Positions 39,237-47,978 of a stretch of 47,978 nucleotides of DNA are shown here, one piece after another. How positions within the stretch are numbered: the stretch's first letter is position 1; the number at the start of each line of letters is the position of its first letter. Under the pieces are notes generated by a model that saw nothing but the letters and a program-made list of their open reading frames with translations, was not told where the DNA came from and ran no database searches. Source of the DNA: DATLZM01 sp035559315 (GTDB taxonomy: Bacteria; Actinomycetota; UBA4738; HRBIN12); the NCBI GenBank assembly GCA_035559315.1, contig DATMBJ010000161.1, positions 1 through 47,978 of the forward strand, read 5' to 3'. A program made the translations under genes and the position numbers.

Positions 39237-41456
39237 TCAGGTTGTCGCCGGGGCGGATCTCACGGGCACGCGGCCGGCCACGGTGGTCCCTCGGCCCGGA
39301 GCGGTCCGGATCTCCAGCGAGCCTCCTAGCGCCTCCAGCCGGTCGGCCATCCCCTGGAGGCCGCTGCCCCGAGGAGCGGAGGCGGGATCGAAGCCCGCTC
39401 CGTCGTCCACGACCTCGAACCGGAGGACCTCGTCCGAGGCCGATAGCCGGACCTCGGCGCGGGCGTCCCCCGCGTACTTCGCGACGTTCTGGAGCGCCTC
39501 GAGCACCGAGAAGTACACGGCGGCCTCCACCTCCTCGGGGTACCGGGACACGCCGTCGGCTTGGACGGCCACGGGGATCGGGGAGCGATGGGCCTGGGCT
39601 TGGATCGCGGCCGCCAGGCCGCGATCGGCCAGGAGCGGAGGGTAGATCCCCCGGGCCAGGTCGCGGAGGTTCTCCAGGGCGTCCGCGGCGTCCCCCTGGA
39701 GCTTGGCGATCGCCTCCTTCGCTCGCGTCGCGTCCCGGTCCACCAGCTGTTCGGCCAGGCGGGCGTGCACCGCGAGCGCCACGAGCTGCTGCTGGGCGCC
39801 GTCGTGGAGGTTCCGCTCGATCCGGCGGCGCTCCTCGTCCTGCGCGGCGACCAGGCGGCGCCGGGACTCCCTGAGCTCCTCGATCAGTCGGACGTTCCGG
39901 AGCACGAGGCCGGCCTGTCCGGCGAGGTCGTGCACGAGCTTCTCCTTCGCTGGGTTCATGGGATCCGATGCGGGCATCCGGACGGAGAGCGCGCCGAGCA
40001 GCTCCCCCCGGTGCCTGACTGCCACCGCATGCTCGCCGCCCTGGAACGACGGCAGCTGGGCGCCGGTGAGCCCGAGGGGGGCGCTCGTGTGCGCGCCGGT
40101 CCCCGCCCCCGGGCGGAGCTCGTCGCCAACGCGGAGCCACACGGTGGCCGCCTCCGCTCCGGTCCCCGCGGCCAGGATCTGGGCCATCCTCGGCAGGACG
40201 TCCTCGGTCGGGTACGTCCCCGCCATGCGGCCAGAGAACTCCGCGAGCACCTCGTAGGGCGTGGCCCGCTTCCCGTACACGAGCCGGTCGGCGATCCGCC
40301 TGGCCCGGCGGCGGAGTGGCCCGGTGAGGAGGCCGAGCGCGAGCCCCACCGAGAGCGGGAGGAAGCTGACGTCCGCCCCGCCCCTCCCGACGAGGGCGAG
40401 CGGGACGACGGCGAAGGCGAGGAGACCGAGCATCGTGAGGCCGGCGACCACGACGGCGGCGACCACCGCCTTGCGGATCACGACGTCGAGTTCCCACAGG
40501 CCGTGACGGAAGATCGCCACGAGGTAGGCGGCTGGGATCCCGGCGGCCAGCGTGAAGGCGGTGAGCCCCAACAGGACGTCGAAGACCGGGAGGTCCGCGT
40601 CCCGGAGGAAGAACGCGGCTCCCAGCCCCAGCATCCACTGGAGCGCCAGGAAGGTCCCGCCCAACAGGGCCACCGACACGAGCCAGCGAACCCGCTGGCG
40701 CTCCCCGCCCACCGACGCCCGGAACCGTTGCCGCACGGCGAAGGCGGTGGAAAGGGCGGATGTGAGGGCGATCATGGTTCCCAGGGCGATCACCCCACCG
40801 CCGGAGCGAGCGAACGCATCGATCCCGAAGGGGTTCTGGTAGAGGATCCCGTTCTGGAGCCAGGTGTTCATCGGGCCGGGCCGGAGCAGGAACCCGACGA
40901 AGGCGATCGTTGCGCCGCCGATGAGCCCCCGGACCGCCCACCGCCACCGGGGGCTCGGGGGATGGCCGTTCGGGTAGAGGACGAATAGGAGGGGGACGAG
41001 CGCGATCGGGTACTGGACGTACTCACCCAGCACGGCCCAGGCGCCGATCAGCGGGACCGCGCCCGGCTTCGTCTTCACCCCGTAGACGACGAGCGGGAGC
41101 AGGAAGGAGAGCAACGGGAGCGGTGCCCCGACGGCGACGAAGATCCATCCCGCCCAGTTGCCCGGCTGCCGGGAGACGATGAGGGAGCCCACGATGATCC
41201 ATCCCAGCGCGATCGCGACGAGTATCCCGGTGATCCAGCTTCCACCGCTCTCGGGATCGCCCCGGACGGCGAGGTCCGCCCGGACCTCCTCCAGGACCTC
41301 CCGCGTTCGGGCCGTGTCGAAGTCGCCGCCGACGACGACGACGTCCGGGGTCCGGGCGGCCCGGTTGGCCGCGTTCAGCGGCATGCTGGCGACGATGGCC
41401 GCCGCGCACACCGCGAGGATCGCCAGCGAGAGTCCCCGGGCGGCGCCGCGGCTCAC
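39237..41456 (-). CDS. Sensor histidine kinase, multi-TM/GAF/HisKA_3 (array member 5 in transcription order)
   Basis: The 739-residue protein has a first membrane helix, an outside loop of about 45 residues unique in this array, and about seven more helices. The array-wide block FRHGLWELDVVIRKAVV, the link RIADRLVYGKRATPYEVLAE and a GAF domain (about 390-510) follow. The HisKA_3 helix has phosphoacceptor His551 in ERNLHDGAQQQLVALAV. The HATPase_c domain has N-box EALQNVAKYA and DDGAGFDPASAPRGSGL. It should autophosphorylate and pass phosphate to a NarL-type receiver; the nearest is 38820-39185, convergent with it. The ligand is unknown. GTG 41456 overlaps the preceding kinase stop by 4 bp, so it is translationally coupled. 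Confidence 0.88.
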   Translation of the reverse strand: MSRGAARGLSLAILAVCAAAIVASMPLNAANRAARTPDVVVVGGDFDTARTREVLEEVRADLAVRGDPESGGSWITGILVAIALGWIIVGSLIVSRQPGNWAGWIFVAVGAPLPLLSFLLPLVVYGVKTKPGAVPLIGAWAVLGEYVQYPIALVPLLFVLYPNGHPPSPRWRWAVRGLIGGATIAFVGFLLRPGPMNTWLQNGILYQNPFGIDAFARSGGGVIALGTMIALTSALSTAFAVRQRFRASVGGERQRVRWLVSVALLGGTFLALQWMLGLGAAFFLRDADLPVFDVLLGLTAFTLAAGIPAAYLVAIFRHGLWELDVVIRKAVVAAVVVAGLTMLGLLAFAVVPLALVGRGGADVSFLPLSVGLALGLLTGPLRRRARRIADRLVYGKRATPYEVLAEFSGRMAGTYPTEDVLPRMAQILAAGTGAEAATVWLRVGDELRPGAGTGAHTSAPLGLTGAQLPSFQGGEHAVAVRHRGELLGALSVRMPASDPMNPAKEKLVHDLAGQAGLVLRNVRLIEELRESRRRLVAAQDEERRRIERNLHDGAQQQLVALAVHARLAEQLVDRDATRAKEAIAKLQGDAADALENLRDLARGIYPPLLADRGLAAAIQAQAHRSPIPVAVQADGVSRYPEEVEAAVYFSVLEALQNVAKYAGDARAEVRLSASDEVLRFEVVDDGAGFDPASAPRGSGLQGMADRLEALGGSLEIRTAPGRGTTVAGRVPVRSAPATT

Positions 41457-43543
41457 GCACCCACCCCCGTCGCGATCCGGAGCGGGATCCGGCCGCGCAC
41501 CCGGGTCCCCTGGCCCGGCGCGCTCCTCACCTCCAGCTCGCCCTCGAGGGCCTCGACGCGATCCCGCATCACCTGCAGGCCCCTGCCGGGCGGGGTGGCG
41601 GCTGGGTCGAAGCCGGGGCCGCCGTCGAGCACCTCGAACCGGACCGCGTCCTCCTCGCGATCCAGGCGCACGACGACCGGAGCATCCGGCGCGTGGCGCT
41701 GCACGTTCCGCAGGGCCTGGACCAGGCAGAAGTAGATCGCGGCCTCGGTCTCCGGCTGGAGCCGCGCCGCCGCCATCGGCTCGTCCACCGAGACCTCGGC
41801 CTCGATCCCCGCCTTGCGCACGAGGGCCCGGAGGGCCGCCACGACCCCCTCGTCGGCGAGGAGCGGCGGGTAGATCCCTCGGGCGAGGTCGCGGAGCTCC
41901 TCGAGCGTCGCGTTGGCGACTCCGCCCAGCTCCTCGAGCACCGCGCCGGCTTCCGCCGGGTCGGTCGGCGCCAGGCCGGCTGCCCGGTCCACCTCGGCCC
42001 GCATCGTGAGCAGGTGCCGCTCCGGCCCCTCCCGGATCTCCCGCTCCAAGCGCCGGCGCTCCTCGTCGCGGGCGGTGACCAGCCGCTCGCGGGAGCGGCG
42101 GAGGTCCTCGGCCTGCGCCGTGAGCTCCTCCAGCCGGGCCTCCAGCTCGGCGGCGAGGCCCGCGTTCCGGAGGGCGAGGCCCGCCTGCGAGGCGAGGTCC
42201 TCGAGCAGGCGGCGCTCGGCCGGGGTGAGCGGGTCGCCCGGCGCCTTGGAAACGGCGATCTCCCCCACCCGCTCGCCCCGGTGCTCGACGGGCACGGCGG
42301 CGGTCTCCGGAAGCTGCGGGTCGACCTCCGGCCAGGCCGCCTCGCGCCGCGTTCCGTCGGGCAGGGCCAGAGCGACCCGCCCCCAGGCGGCGCCCACGCC
42401 GCGCGCGGCCACCTCCGCCATCGCGGGGAGGGTCTCGTCCACGGACAGCGTGTCCGCCATGCGATGCGCGAAGCCGGCCATGACCTCGTAGGGCGTCGCC
42501 CGCTCCCCGTACACGAGTCGGTTGGCCAGCCGCTGGACCCGCTCCCGGACCGGCTGGAACGCCACCGCGACGACCGCGGTCGCCGCGATCTGGAGCGCCA
42601 CGCTCGGCTCCCCCACCCTGCCCAGAGCGGACCCCAGCCCCACCACGATCGCCACGTAGACGCCGGTGACGAACGCGGCGAGTGCCCCGAACACCACCGT
42701 GCGGTTGATCACGAGGTCGATGTCGAACAGGCGGTGCCGCACGATCGCGATCCCGCACGCGATCGGGATGAAGGCGAGGCCGAGCAAGATGACGGACCCG
42801 AAGATCCGGGAGCGGTCGAGCGCGGGCACGAGCGTCGCGAGCGCGATCGACGACGCGAGGAGTATCGCGGCGAAGCTGAACCACTTGAGTTGGAGGCGCT
42901 CCTCGCCCCGCGACCGACGGAACCGGACGAGGAGCGAGGCGGCCGCCGCGACGAGGATCGCGCCGAACACCAGGGAGAAGATCTGGAAGGCGAGCGTCTC
43001 CTCGATGTCGCGCACGCCCGTCCACTCGACGCCGATCGGGTTCGGGACCGTGCGGCCGACCATCGACAGCGTCGGCCGGAGCGCCGAGGCGACGGTGATC
43101 GCCGCCACCGACAGCACGGCGAGCCACAGGACCGGCCGCCAACCGCGCGAGGGGAGCCCTGAGGGGAAGAGCAGCAGGGGGAACGCGGTGGCCATCGCGA
43201 CGAGGGGGTACCAGAACCAGGTCTGGCTCCAGGCGGCCAGGATCCCGAGCGCCGAGGGCGGGCCGGGTCGCGAGAAGGCGATCTCCGCGTAGTCCTCCCC
43301 GACGGCCCCCACGGCGACCAGGACCCCGATCCCCAGGAAGAGCCAGCCGATCGGGTTCCCGGGGCGCCTCGACGCGACGACGGCCCCGACGGTGGGGAAC
43401 GCCGTGAAGGCCACGAGGAGGGGGACGTCCTGGAGGGGGTCCCCGGAGATCTCCGGCCCGGTGACGGCCAGGTCCCAGCCGAGCCCGATCGCGAAGAGCG
43501 TCCAGAGCCCCCAGGCCAGCGCGAAGATCGCACGGGGCCTCAC
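41453..43543 (-). CDS. Histidine kinase paralogue lacking the phosphoacceptor histidine (array member 4)
   Basis: This 696-residue protein has the same plan as its neighbours: about eight membrane helices with VGAVVASRRPGNPIGWLFLG and HRLFDIDLVINRTVVFG, the link RLANRLVYGERATPYEVMAG, a GAF domain, a dimerisation helix and HATPase_c. The critical block reads EREIREGPERHLL where the others read ERN(L/I)HDGAQQ(Q/H)L. Arg504 replaces the phosphoacceptor His, Glu the Asp, and Arg the Gln. The ATPase part still has DGGPGFDPAATPPGRGL, though its N-box is changed (QALRNVQRHA). It is thus likely a pseudokinase that senses and modulates partner kinases rather than phosphorylating itself. A His at +6 (GPERHL) could not easily substitute. 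Both ends overlap the neighbouring genes by GTGA. Confidence 0.88.
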   Translation of the reverse strand: MRPRAIFALAWGLWTLFAIGLGWDLAVTGPEISGDPLQDVPLLVAFTAFPTVGAVVASRRPGNPIGWLFLGIGVLVAVGAVGEDYAEIAFSRPGPPSALGILAAWSQTWFWYPLVAMATAFPLLLFPSGLPSRGWRPVLWLAVLSVAAITVASALRPTLSMVGRTVPNPIGVEWTGVRDIEETLAFQIFSLVFGAILVAAAASLLVRFRRSRGEERLQLKWFSFAAILLASSIALATLVPALDRSRIFGSVILLGLAFIPIACGIAIVRHRLFDIDLVINRTVVFGALAAFVTGVYVAIVVGLGSALGRVGEPSVALQIAATAVVAVAFQPVRERVQRLANRLVYGERATPYEVMAGFAHRMADTLSVDETLPAMAEVAARGVGAAWGRVALALPDGTRREAAWPEVDPQLPETAAVPVEHRGERVGEIAVSKAPGDPLTPAERRLLEDLASQAGLALRNAGLAAELEARLEELTAQAEDLRRSRERLVTARDEERRRLEREIREGPERHLLTMRAEVDRAAGLAPTDPAEAGAVLEELGGVANATLEELRDLARGIYPPLLADEGVVAALRALVRKAGIEAEVSVDEPMAAARLQPETEAAIYFCLVQALRNVQRHAPDAPVVVRLDREEDAVRFEVLDGGPGFDPAATPPGRGLQVMRDRVEALEGELEVRSAPGQGTRVRGRIPLRIATGVGA

Positions 43544-45696
43544 GGGACGGCCTCCACGACGCGGATCGGGACCTCGCCCTCGACCGTCGTTCCCCGGCCC
43601 GGCGGCGAGCGCACCTCGAGGCGGCCCCCCAGCGCCTCCACCCGGTCGGCCATGTTGCGCAGGCCCGCGCCGGCGGGGACGGTGGCGGGGTCGAAGCCCC
43701 TCCCGTCGTCCCGGACCGAGAAGAAGAGGTGACCGGCCGCCTCGGCGAGCTGGATCCGGACCTCGCTCGCGGCCGCGTGCTTCACGGCGTTCTGGAGCGC
43801 CTCCAGGCACGCGAAGTACACCGCCGCCTCGGTCTCGATCGGCCGCCGGGCCAGCCCGTCGGCCTCGATCCGCACGGGGACGTCCGCCAGTCGGGCCTGG
43901 TCCTCCAGGGCGGCCGCGATGCCGCGCTCCTCGAGGACCGCCGGGTAGATCCCGCCGGCCAGGTCCCGGAGCGTCGCCAGCGCCTGGTCGATCTCGGCCC
44001 GGAGCTCCTCCAGGAGCTCCGCGGCCCGACGGGGGTCGCGGGCCAGGACGTCCCGGGCCAGACGGAACTTCACGGCGAGCGCCACGAGGTGCTGCTGCGC
44101 GCCGTCGTGGATGTTCCGCTCCAGGCGCCGCCGCTCCGCGTCGTGCGCGGCCACGATCCTCCGGCGCGACGAACGGAGCTCCTCCGCCCGGGCCGCGATC
44201 TGCTCCAGGCGGGCCCGGAGCACCTCGGTGAGGCGAGCGTTGCGGAGCACCTGGCCGGCCTGCTTCGCCAGGTCGTCGAGGAGGGACTCCTCGGCCGGCG
44301 CGAGCGGCTCGCCGGCGGGCTTCGCCACGGCGACGGCCCCCAGGAACTCCCCCTGGTGCTCGACCAGGACGGCACGGGTGGCGCCGGGGAGCTCCGGGAG
44401 CCGTCCATCGACCATCGGGAGCGATAGGAGACGCCTCCCCTCGTCCTCCGGCCATGCCGCGCCGAGGCGGAGGTCCTCACCGACGCGGAGCCACACCTCC
44501 GCCCGGGCGGCGCCGGTGCCCTCCCCGATCACCCGGGCCGTCCGGGGCAGGACGTCCTCGCTGGCGTAGGTGCCGGCGGCCCGGGACGCGAAGCGGGCCA
44601 GGACCTCGTAGGGCTCGGCCCGCCCCCCGTAGACGAGGCGGTTCGCCAGGCGCCGGGCCCGCTCCCGGACCGGCTGGAACGCGAGCGCCACGAGCGCGGT
44701 CGCCGCCATCTGGAGGGTGAGGTCGGGCTCCGCCCTCCCGAGGAGCGACCCCACGCCGACGACGACGCCGATGTAGACGGCCGTGATGAACGCTGCCAGC
44801 ACACCGAAGACGACCGTCTTGTTGATGACGACGTCGATGTCGTAGAGGCGGTACTTGAGGACGGCGATCGCCACGGCGGCCGGCGTCCCCACGAGGAACG
44901 TGAGGGTGACCGCCACCCAGTAGATCGCCCCCGCTGTGTGCCCGAGCGCGTCCTCTGCCACCAGGAGGTCGAGCAGGAAGCCGGTGAGGACCAGGAGCGC
45001 GGCCAGGACGCCGACGTAGACCAGCCACCTGAGCTGGTGCCGTTCCTCCCCCCGGGCCCGGCGGTACCGCAGGACGAGGGAGGCGACGCCGAGGGCGCCC
45101 GAGGCCACCACCATCGCCACGCCGCCGTTCACCAGGGCGGTGGTGAGGGCCTCCGTCCCCGGGATCCCGACGGGGTTGGGGATGGACGGGATCCTGGGAT
45201 CGGGGTCTCCGTAGATCTCCCCCGGCCGGAACGCCGCCCACGCCGTCACGCACGCGGCCCCCGCCCACCAGAGGTGCGTCGCCCATCGCCATCGCGGCCC
45301 GGCCACCCGCCCTGTGGGGAACAGCGCGAACAGGAGCGGCACCGGGAGCGCCATCCACATCCCGACGAGATCATTGACCCAGGCCACCGCGGGGATGAGA
45401 GGGAGACCATCGACGCCGGTGGTGTAGGCGGCCTGGATGTAGCTCTCCGTGAGGAACGTGAGGCCGGCCGAGAGCGCGATCACCTGGAACAGCCAGCCGA
45501 TCGCGTTCCCGGCCCTCCTCACGATGAATGCCCCCAGCAGGGAGGTCCCGCCCATCCCCAGGGCGACGGGGGACCATCCCCAACCGCCGCCGCCCCGTGC
45601 GCCGGAGGCAGCGATGGCGACCCCGAGGACCCCGGCGAGGACCACGGTGAGCCAGAACACCGAAGTCGAGAGGTGGCGCGCGGTCCTGGTGTTCAT
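43540..45696 (-). CDS. Sensor histidine kinase, multi-TM/GAF/HisKA_3 (array member 3)
   Basis: The 718-residue protein starts with MNTRTARHLSTSVFWLTVVL and about eight membrane helices. It carries the variant RRAGNAIGWLFQV where the paralogues have RRPGNPIGW, and then KYRLYDIDVVINKTVVFG. The link RLANRLVYGGRAEPYEVLAR leads to a GAF domain, an extra coiled segment (LRARLEQIAARAEELRSSRR) and the catalytic helix with His530 in ERNIHDGAQQHLVALAV. The ATPase has EALQNAVKHA and DDGRGFDPATVPAGAGL. All catalytic residues are present. The ATG overlaps the previous stop (ATGA). It is likely to form dimers with itself or its neighbours, since the dimerisation helices are close in sequence. Confidence 0.88.
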   Translation of the reverse strand: MNTRTARHLSTSVFWLTVVLAGVLGVAIAASGARGGGGWGWSPVALGMGGTSLLGAFIVRRAGNAIGWLFQVIALSAGLTFLTESYIQAAYTTGVDGLPLIPAVAWVNDLVGMWMALPVPLLFALFPTGRVAGPRWRWATHLWWAGAACVTAWAAFRPGEIYGDPDPRIPSIPNPVGIPGTEALTTALVNGGVAMVVASGALGVASLVLRYRRARGEERHQLRWLVYVGVLAALLVLTGFLLDLLVAEDALGHTAGAIYWVAVTLTFLVGTPAAVAIAVLKYRLYDIDVVINKTVVFGVLAAFITAVYIGVVVGVGSLLGRAEPDLTLQMAATALVALAFQPVRERARRLANRLVYGGRAEPYEVLARFASRAAGTYASEDVLPRTARVIGEGTGAARAEVWLRVGEDLRLGAAWPEDEGRRLLSLPMVDGRLPELPGATRAVLVEHQGEFLGAVAVAKPAGEPLAPAEESLLDDLAKQAGQVLRNARLTEVLRARLEQIAARAEELRSSRRRIVAAHDAERRRLERNIHDGAQQHLVALAVKFRLARDVLARDPRRAAELLEELRAEIDQALATLRDLAGGIYPAVLEERGIAAALEDQARLADVPVRIEADGLARRPIETEAAVYFACLEALQNAVKHAAASEVRIQLAEAAGHLFFSVRDDGRGFDPATVPAGAGLRNMADRVEALGGRLEVRSPPGRGTTVEGEVPIRVVEAVP

Positions 45697-47753
45697 CCGC
45701 CATCCCCCCGCACGGGGATGCGGCCCTCCACGACCGTGCCGCTGCCCGTCGCGCTCCGGATCTCGAGAGACCCGCCGAGCGCGTCGAGCCGGTCGGCCAT
45801 GTTCCGGAGCCCGGCGCCGAGCGGCGTGGAGTTCGGATCGAACCCCGGGCCGTCGTCCTCCACCGCGAACCGCAGCTCGCGGTCCTCGGGCCACAGGCGG
45901 ACGATCACGCGGGACCCGGGCGCGTACTTCGCGGCGTTCTGGAGGGCCTCGAGCACGCAGAAGTACACGGCCGCCTCGACCTCGGGTGGATACCGCCCCA
46001 CCGCGTCGGCGTCGACCGTGACGGCGACCGGGGCCTTCCGGGCCTGTGCCTGGAGGGCCGACGCCAGCCCCTCGTCAGCGAGCAGTGGCGGGTAGATCCC
46101 GCGGGCCAGGTCGCGGAGGTCGTCGAGCGCCCGGCCCATCTCCTCCCGGAGCTCGGCCAGGATCTCGTGCGCTCGCTCATCGTCCCCACCGACGAGGGAG
46201 TCCGCCAGCCGGGCCTTCACGGCGAGCGCCACGAGCTGCTGCTGCGCGCCGTCGTGGATGTTCCGCTCGATCCGTCGGCGCTCCTCGTCCTGGGCGGCCA
46301 CCAGGCGCTGCCGGGACGCCCGGAGGTCCTCGATCAGCCGCACGTTCCGCAGGACCAGCCCGGCCTGGGCCGCGACGTCGCGGATCAGGTCCTCCTGGGT
46401 CGGCGTGAGCGGCTCGTTCGGCGGCATCGCGACGGAGATCGCCCCCAAGAGCTCGCCCTGGTGGCGGACCTCGAACGCCGGGTCGAGCGGCGCCGGATCG
46501 GCGCCGGCCGGCCACGTGACGGCCGGGCGGTGCGCGTCCGCGGTGCGCAGCCAGATCGTCACGCGAGCGGCCCCCGTGCCCTCGGCGAGGACGCGGGCCA
46601 TCCGGGGCAGGACGTCGTCGAGGGAGTAGGAGCCGGCTAGGCGGGCGGAGAACTCGGCGAGGACCTCGTACGGTGTGGCCCGTTCCCCGTACACGAGCCG
46701 GTTCGCGAGTCGCTGCGCCCGACGCCGCACGGGCTGGAACGCGACGGCCACGACCGCCGCGGCGACCCCCGAGAGCAGGACGTTCCCCCGGCTCCCGATG
46801 GCGGCCCCCACCCCCACGACGATCCCGACGTAGACGAGCGTGATGAACGCGGCGAGGAGCCCGACCGCGACGGCCTTCGAGATCACGACGTCGATGTCCC
46901 ACAGCCGGTGCTTGAGGATCGCGATCCCCACCGCCACCGGGACGGTGGCGAACGAGAGGATCACGAGCGTCTCGAGCGCATCCGACGTCGGTGACTCCTG
47001 GGGTCCACGTTGCGCGCCCACGCCCACCGTGAGGAAGCTCAGCGACAGGGTGACGGCGACGAGCAGCCCGGAGGAGGCGAGCCACTTGAGCTGCTGCCGC
47101 TCGTCCCCGCCTGCGCGCCGGTAGCGCACGACGAGCGAGGAAGCCCCGGCGAGGGCCGCCGCCGTGTACAGCGGGAGGCCGAGGAGGTACACGAGCGCCG
47201 GCGTACCGCTCACGTCCAGGACGCCGAAGGGGTTCTCGAGCACGGAGAAGTTCTCGAGCGGCCCCCGGGTGAGGGCGAGGCCCGCCGAGGCCACGATGAC
47301 TCCCACGGCGCCGATCACCGGGACCACCCGCCAGCGTCGGGACGGCAGAGCCCCGGTCGGGAAGATCGGGAACAGGAAGACCGCGACGAGCGACGTGGCG
47401 GGGACCCAGATCCAGGCCGGCACCCAGGCGGCGACGGTTCCTCCGGGGAGCGCCCCTGGCTCCGTGAGCACGGCGTAGACCGCGTAGTCCTGCGCGAGTT
47501 CCTGGACGGCGGAGAGCACGCCGACGGCGAGGAACATCCACCCGATCGGGTTCCCCGGGCGCCGCGAGGCGACGACCGCCCCGACCGTGGGGAAGACGAC
47601 GACGAAGATGAGGGTGAACCCCCGGAACCCGAACGTGCCGGCAGGGAGCGGCGTCCGCCAGCCGAGCACGAGGAACACGCTGGCGACCACCCCCAGGGCG
47701 ATCGCCAGCGCCCAGAGCGACCAGGCCAGGCGCCTCGCGGGGGACGGGTTCAC
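45693..47753 (-). CDS. Sensor histidine kinase, multi-TM/GAF/HisKA_3 (array member 2)
   Basis: The 686-residue protein has the shared array plan with PTVGAVVASRRPGNPIGWMF, LENPFGVLDVSG and HRLWDIDVVISKAVAVG in the membrane part. The link RLANRLVYGERATPYEVLAE, a GAF domain and the phosphoacceptor His500 in ERNIHDGAQQQLVALAV follow. The ATPase has EALQNAAKYA and DDGPGFDPNSTPLGAGL. Its first 60 residues resemble those of the histidine-less paralogue at 41453-43543 more than those of the other two, so these may be the most recent duplicates. The GTG start overlaps the stop of the upstream kinase (GTGA). All residues for activity are in place. Confidence 0.88.
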   Translation of the reverse strand: MNPSPARRLAWSLWALAIALGVVASVFLVLGWRTPLPAGTFGFRGFTLIFVVVFPTVGAVVASRRPGNPIGWMFLAVGVLSAVQELAQDYAVYAVLTEPGALPGGTVAAWVPAWIWVPATSLVAVFLFPIFPTGALPSRRWRVVPVIGAVGVIVASAGLALTRGPLENFSVLENPFGVLDVSGTPALVYLLGLPLYTAAALAGASSLVVRYRRAGGDERQQLKWLASSGLLVAVTLSLSFLTVGVGAQRGPQESPTSDALETLVILSFATVPVAVGIAILKHRLWDIDVVISKAVAVGLLAAFITLVYVGIVVGVGAAIGSRGNVLLSGVAAAVVAVAFQPVRRRAQRLANRLVYGERATPYEVLAEFSARLAGSYSLDDVLPRMARVLAEGTGAARVTIWLRTADAHRPAVTWPAGADPAPLDPAFEVRHQGELLGAISVAMPPNEPLTPTQEDLIRDVAAQAGLVLRNVRLIEDLRASRQRLVAAQDEERRRIERNIHDGAQQQLVALAVKARLADSLVGGDDERAHEILAELREEMGRALDDLRDLARGIYPPLLADEGLASALQAQARKAPVAVTVDADAVGRYPPEVEAAVYFCVLEALQNAAKYAPGSRVIVRLWPEDRELRFAVEDDGPGFDPNSTPLGAGLRNMADRLDALGGSLEIRSATGSGTVVEGRIPVRGDGG

Positions 47754-47978
47754 GGGACGGCCCCCTGGCGGATCGGAAGCCTCCCCGCCACAACGGTGCC
47801 CGCCCCTGGAGAGGTGCGAACCTCGAGCGAGCCCCCGAGGGCCTCGATGCGGTCGGCCATGTTCTGGAGGCCGGCCCCCCGGGGGGTGGTGGACGGGTCG
47901 AAGCCCGGCCCGTCGTCCTCCACGGCGAACGCCAGCTCGCCGCCGGAGGCCGACAGGCGGACCCGGATCGCCGATCCC
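47750..47978 (-). CDS. Sensor histidine kinase, C-terminal end only (array member 1, truncated by window)
   Basis: Only the last 75 or so residues are visible. They are the end of a HATPase_c domain with AVEDDGPGFDPSTTPRGAGL, QNMADRIEALGGSLEVRTSP and GAGTVVAGRLPI, nearly the same as the other array members. The gene runs off the window edge, so the start, membrane part and phosphoacceptor cannot be examined. Its stop overlaps the GTG of the next kinase by 4 bp, so the array extends beyond this window by at least one gene. Confidence 0.85.
   Translation of the reverse strand, partial: GSAIRVRLSASGGELAFAVEDDGPGFDPSTTPRGAGLQNMADRIEALGGSLEVRTSPGAGTVVAGRLPIRQGAVP

Noticed and set aside
41453..43543. 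Sequencing error as the cause of the lost histidine in the fourth array kinase
   Set aside because: Several neighbouring residues (Asp, Gln, Gln) are also replaced in frame, and a His codon would need two changes at one position, so real divergence is more likely.

Overview
This 48 kb window is a compact, very GC-rich stretch of bacterial chromosome, almost certainly from an actinobacterium. Codons nearly always end in G or C, GTG starts are common, and the gene set is actinobacterial: a PAC2 protein, an F420-dependent LLM oxidoreductase, an OB-fold protein beside a TrkA pair, a topA, MFS-dTMP-kinase fusion and holB cluster, and LCP cell-wall ligases. The genus cannot be named; an uncultured, deep-branching lineage is plausible. 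I found no rRNA, tRNA, CRISPR array, transposase, integrase or phage gene. Every gap between genes is under about 210 bases, so no stretch over 300 bases lacks a gene.

Layout. (1) 1-5.4 kb: the tail of an EamA transporter, a PAC2 protein divergent from an FmdB zinc ribbon, a small membrane ORF, and a KdpDE-like two-component pair behind two pairs of 11-bp-spaced CGTCAGG-like repeats. A SnoaL-like/LCP fusion protein follows on the minus strand, preceded by a possible 9-codon upstream ORF. (2) 5.5-9.6 kb, plus strand: LLM oxidoreductase, DoxX-like membrane protein, alkaline-phosphatase-superfamily enzyme and a glyoxalase-fold protein; the last two end in the same short C-terminal motif. (3) 9.7-15.7 kb: a LuxR-type regulator with a degenerate receiver, divergent from a Wzx/MATE-like flippase, then a LOG-like protein, a coiled-coil membrane protein and an MrfA-like helicase. 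(4) 15.7-20.7 kb, minus strand: a cation exchanger, TerC and tandem-UspA operon, and an operon with the split version of the SnoaL-like + LCP pair. (5) 20.8-31.5 kb: an ion-homeostasis island with NhaA, a K+-independent H+-pyrophosphatase, an OB-fold protein, two TrkA/RCK proteins, and two overlapping KimA-like APC permeases followed by an HD-domain protein. (6) 31.6-38.8 kb: a YihY and DedA membrane operon, then topA, MFS-tmk and holB. (7) 38.8-48 kb: an output-less response regulator facing a run of at least five multi-TM-GAF-HisKA_3 histidine kinases, all overlapping by 4 bp.

How the parts fit. Regions 4 and 5 look like a K+/Na+/H+/Ca2+ and membrane-energy toolkit: the pyrophosphatase builds the proton gradient that NhaA and KimA-type importers use, and the RCK proteins gate K+ transport. 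Region 7 is the most unusual. It holds serial paralogous kinases, and one of them (41453-43543) has lost its phosphoacceptor histidine but kept its ATP-binding residues. Nearby is a stand-alone receiver domain. Together these suggest a heteromeric, integrating sensor complex.

Transcription signals are also unusual. At least nine genes have a TANNNT-like -10 element ending 6-8 nt before the start codon, with no visible Shine-Dalgarno sequence, which points to widespread leaderless transcripts. I used this pattern to choose several start codons.
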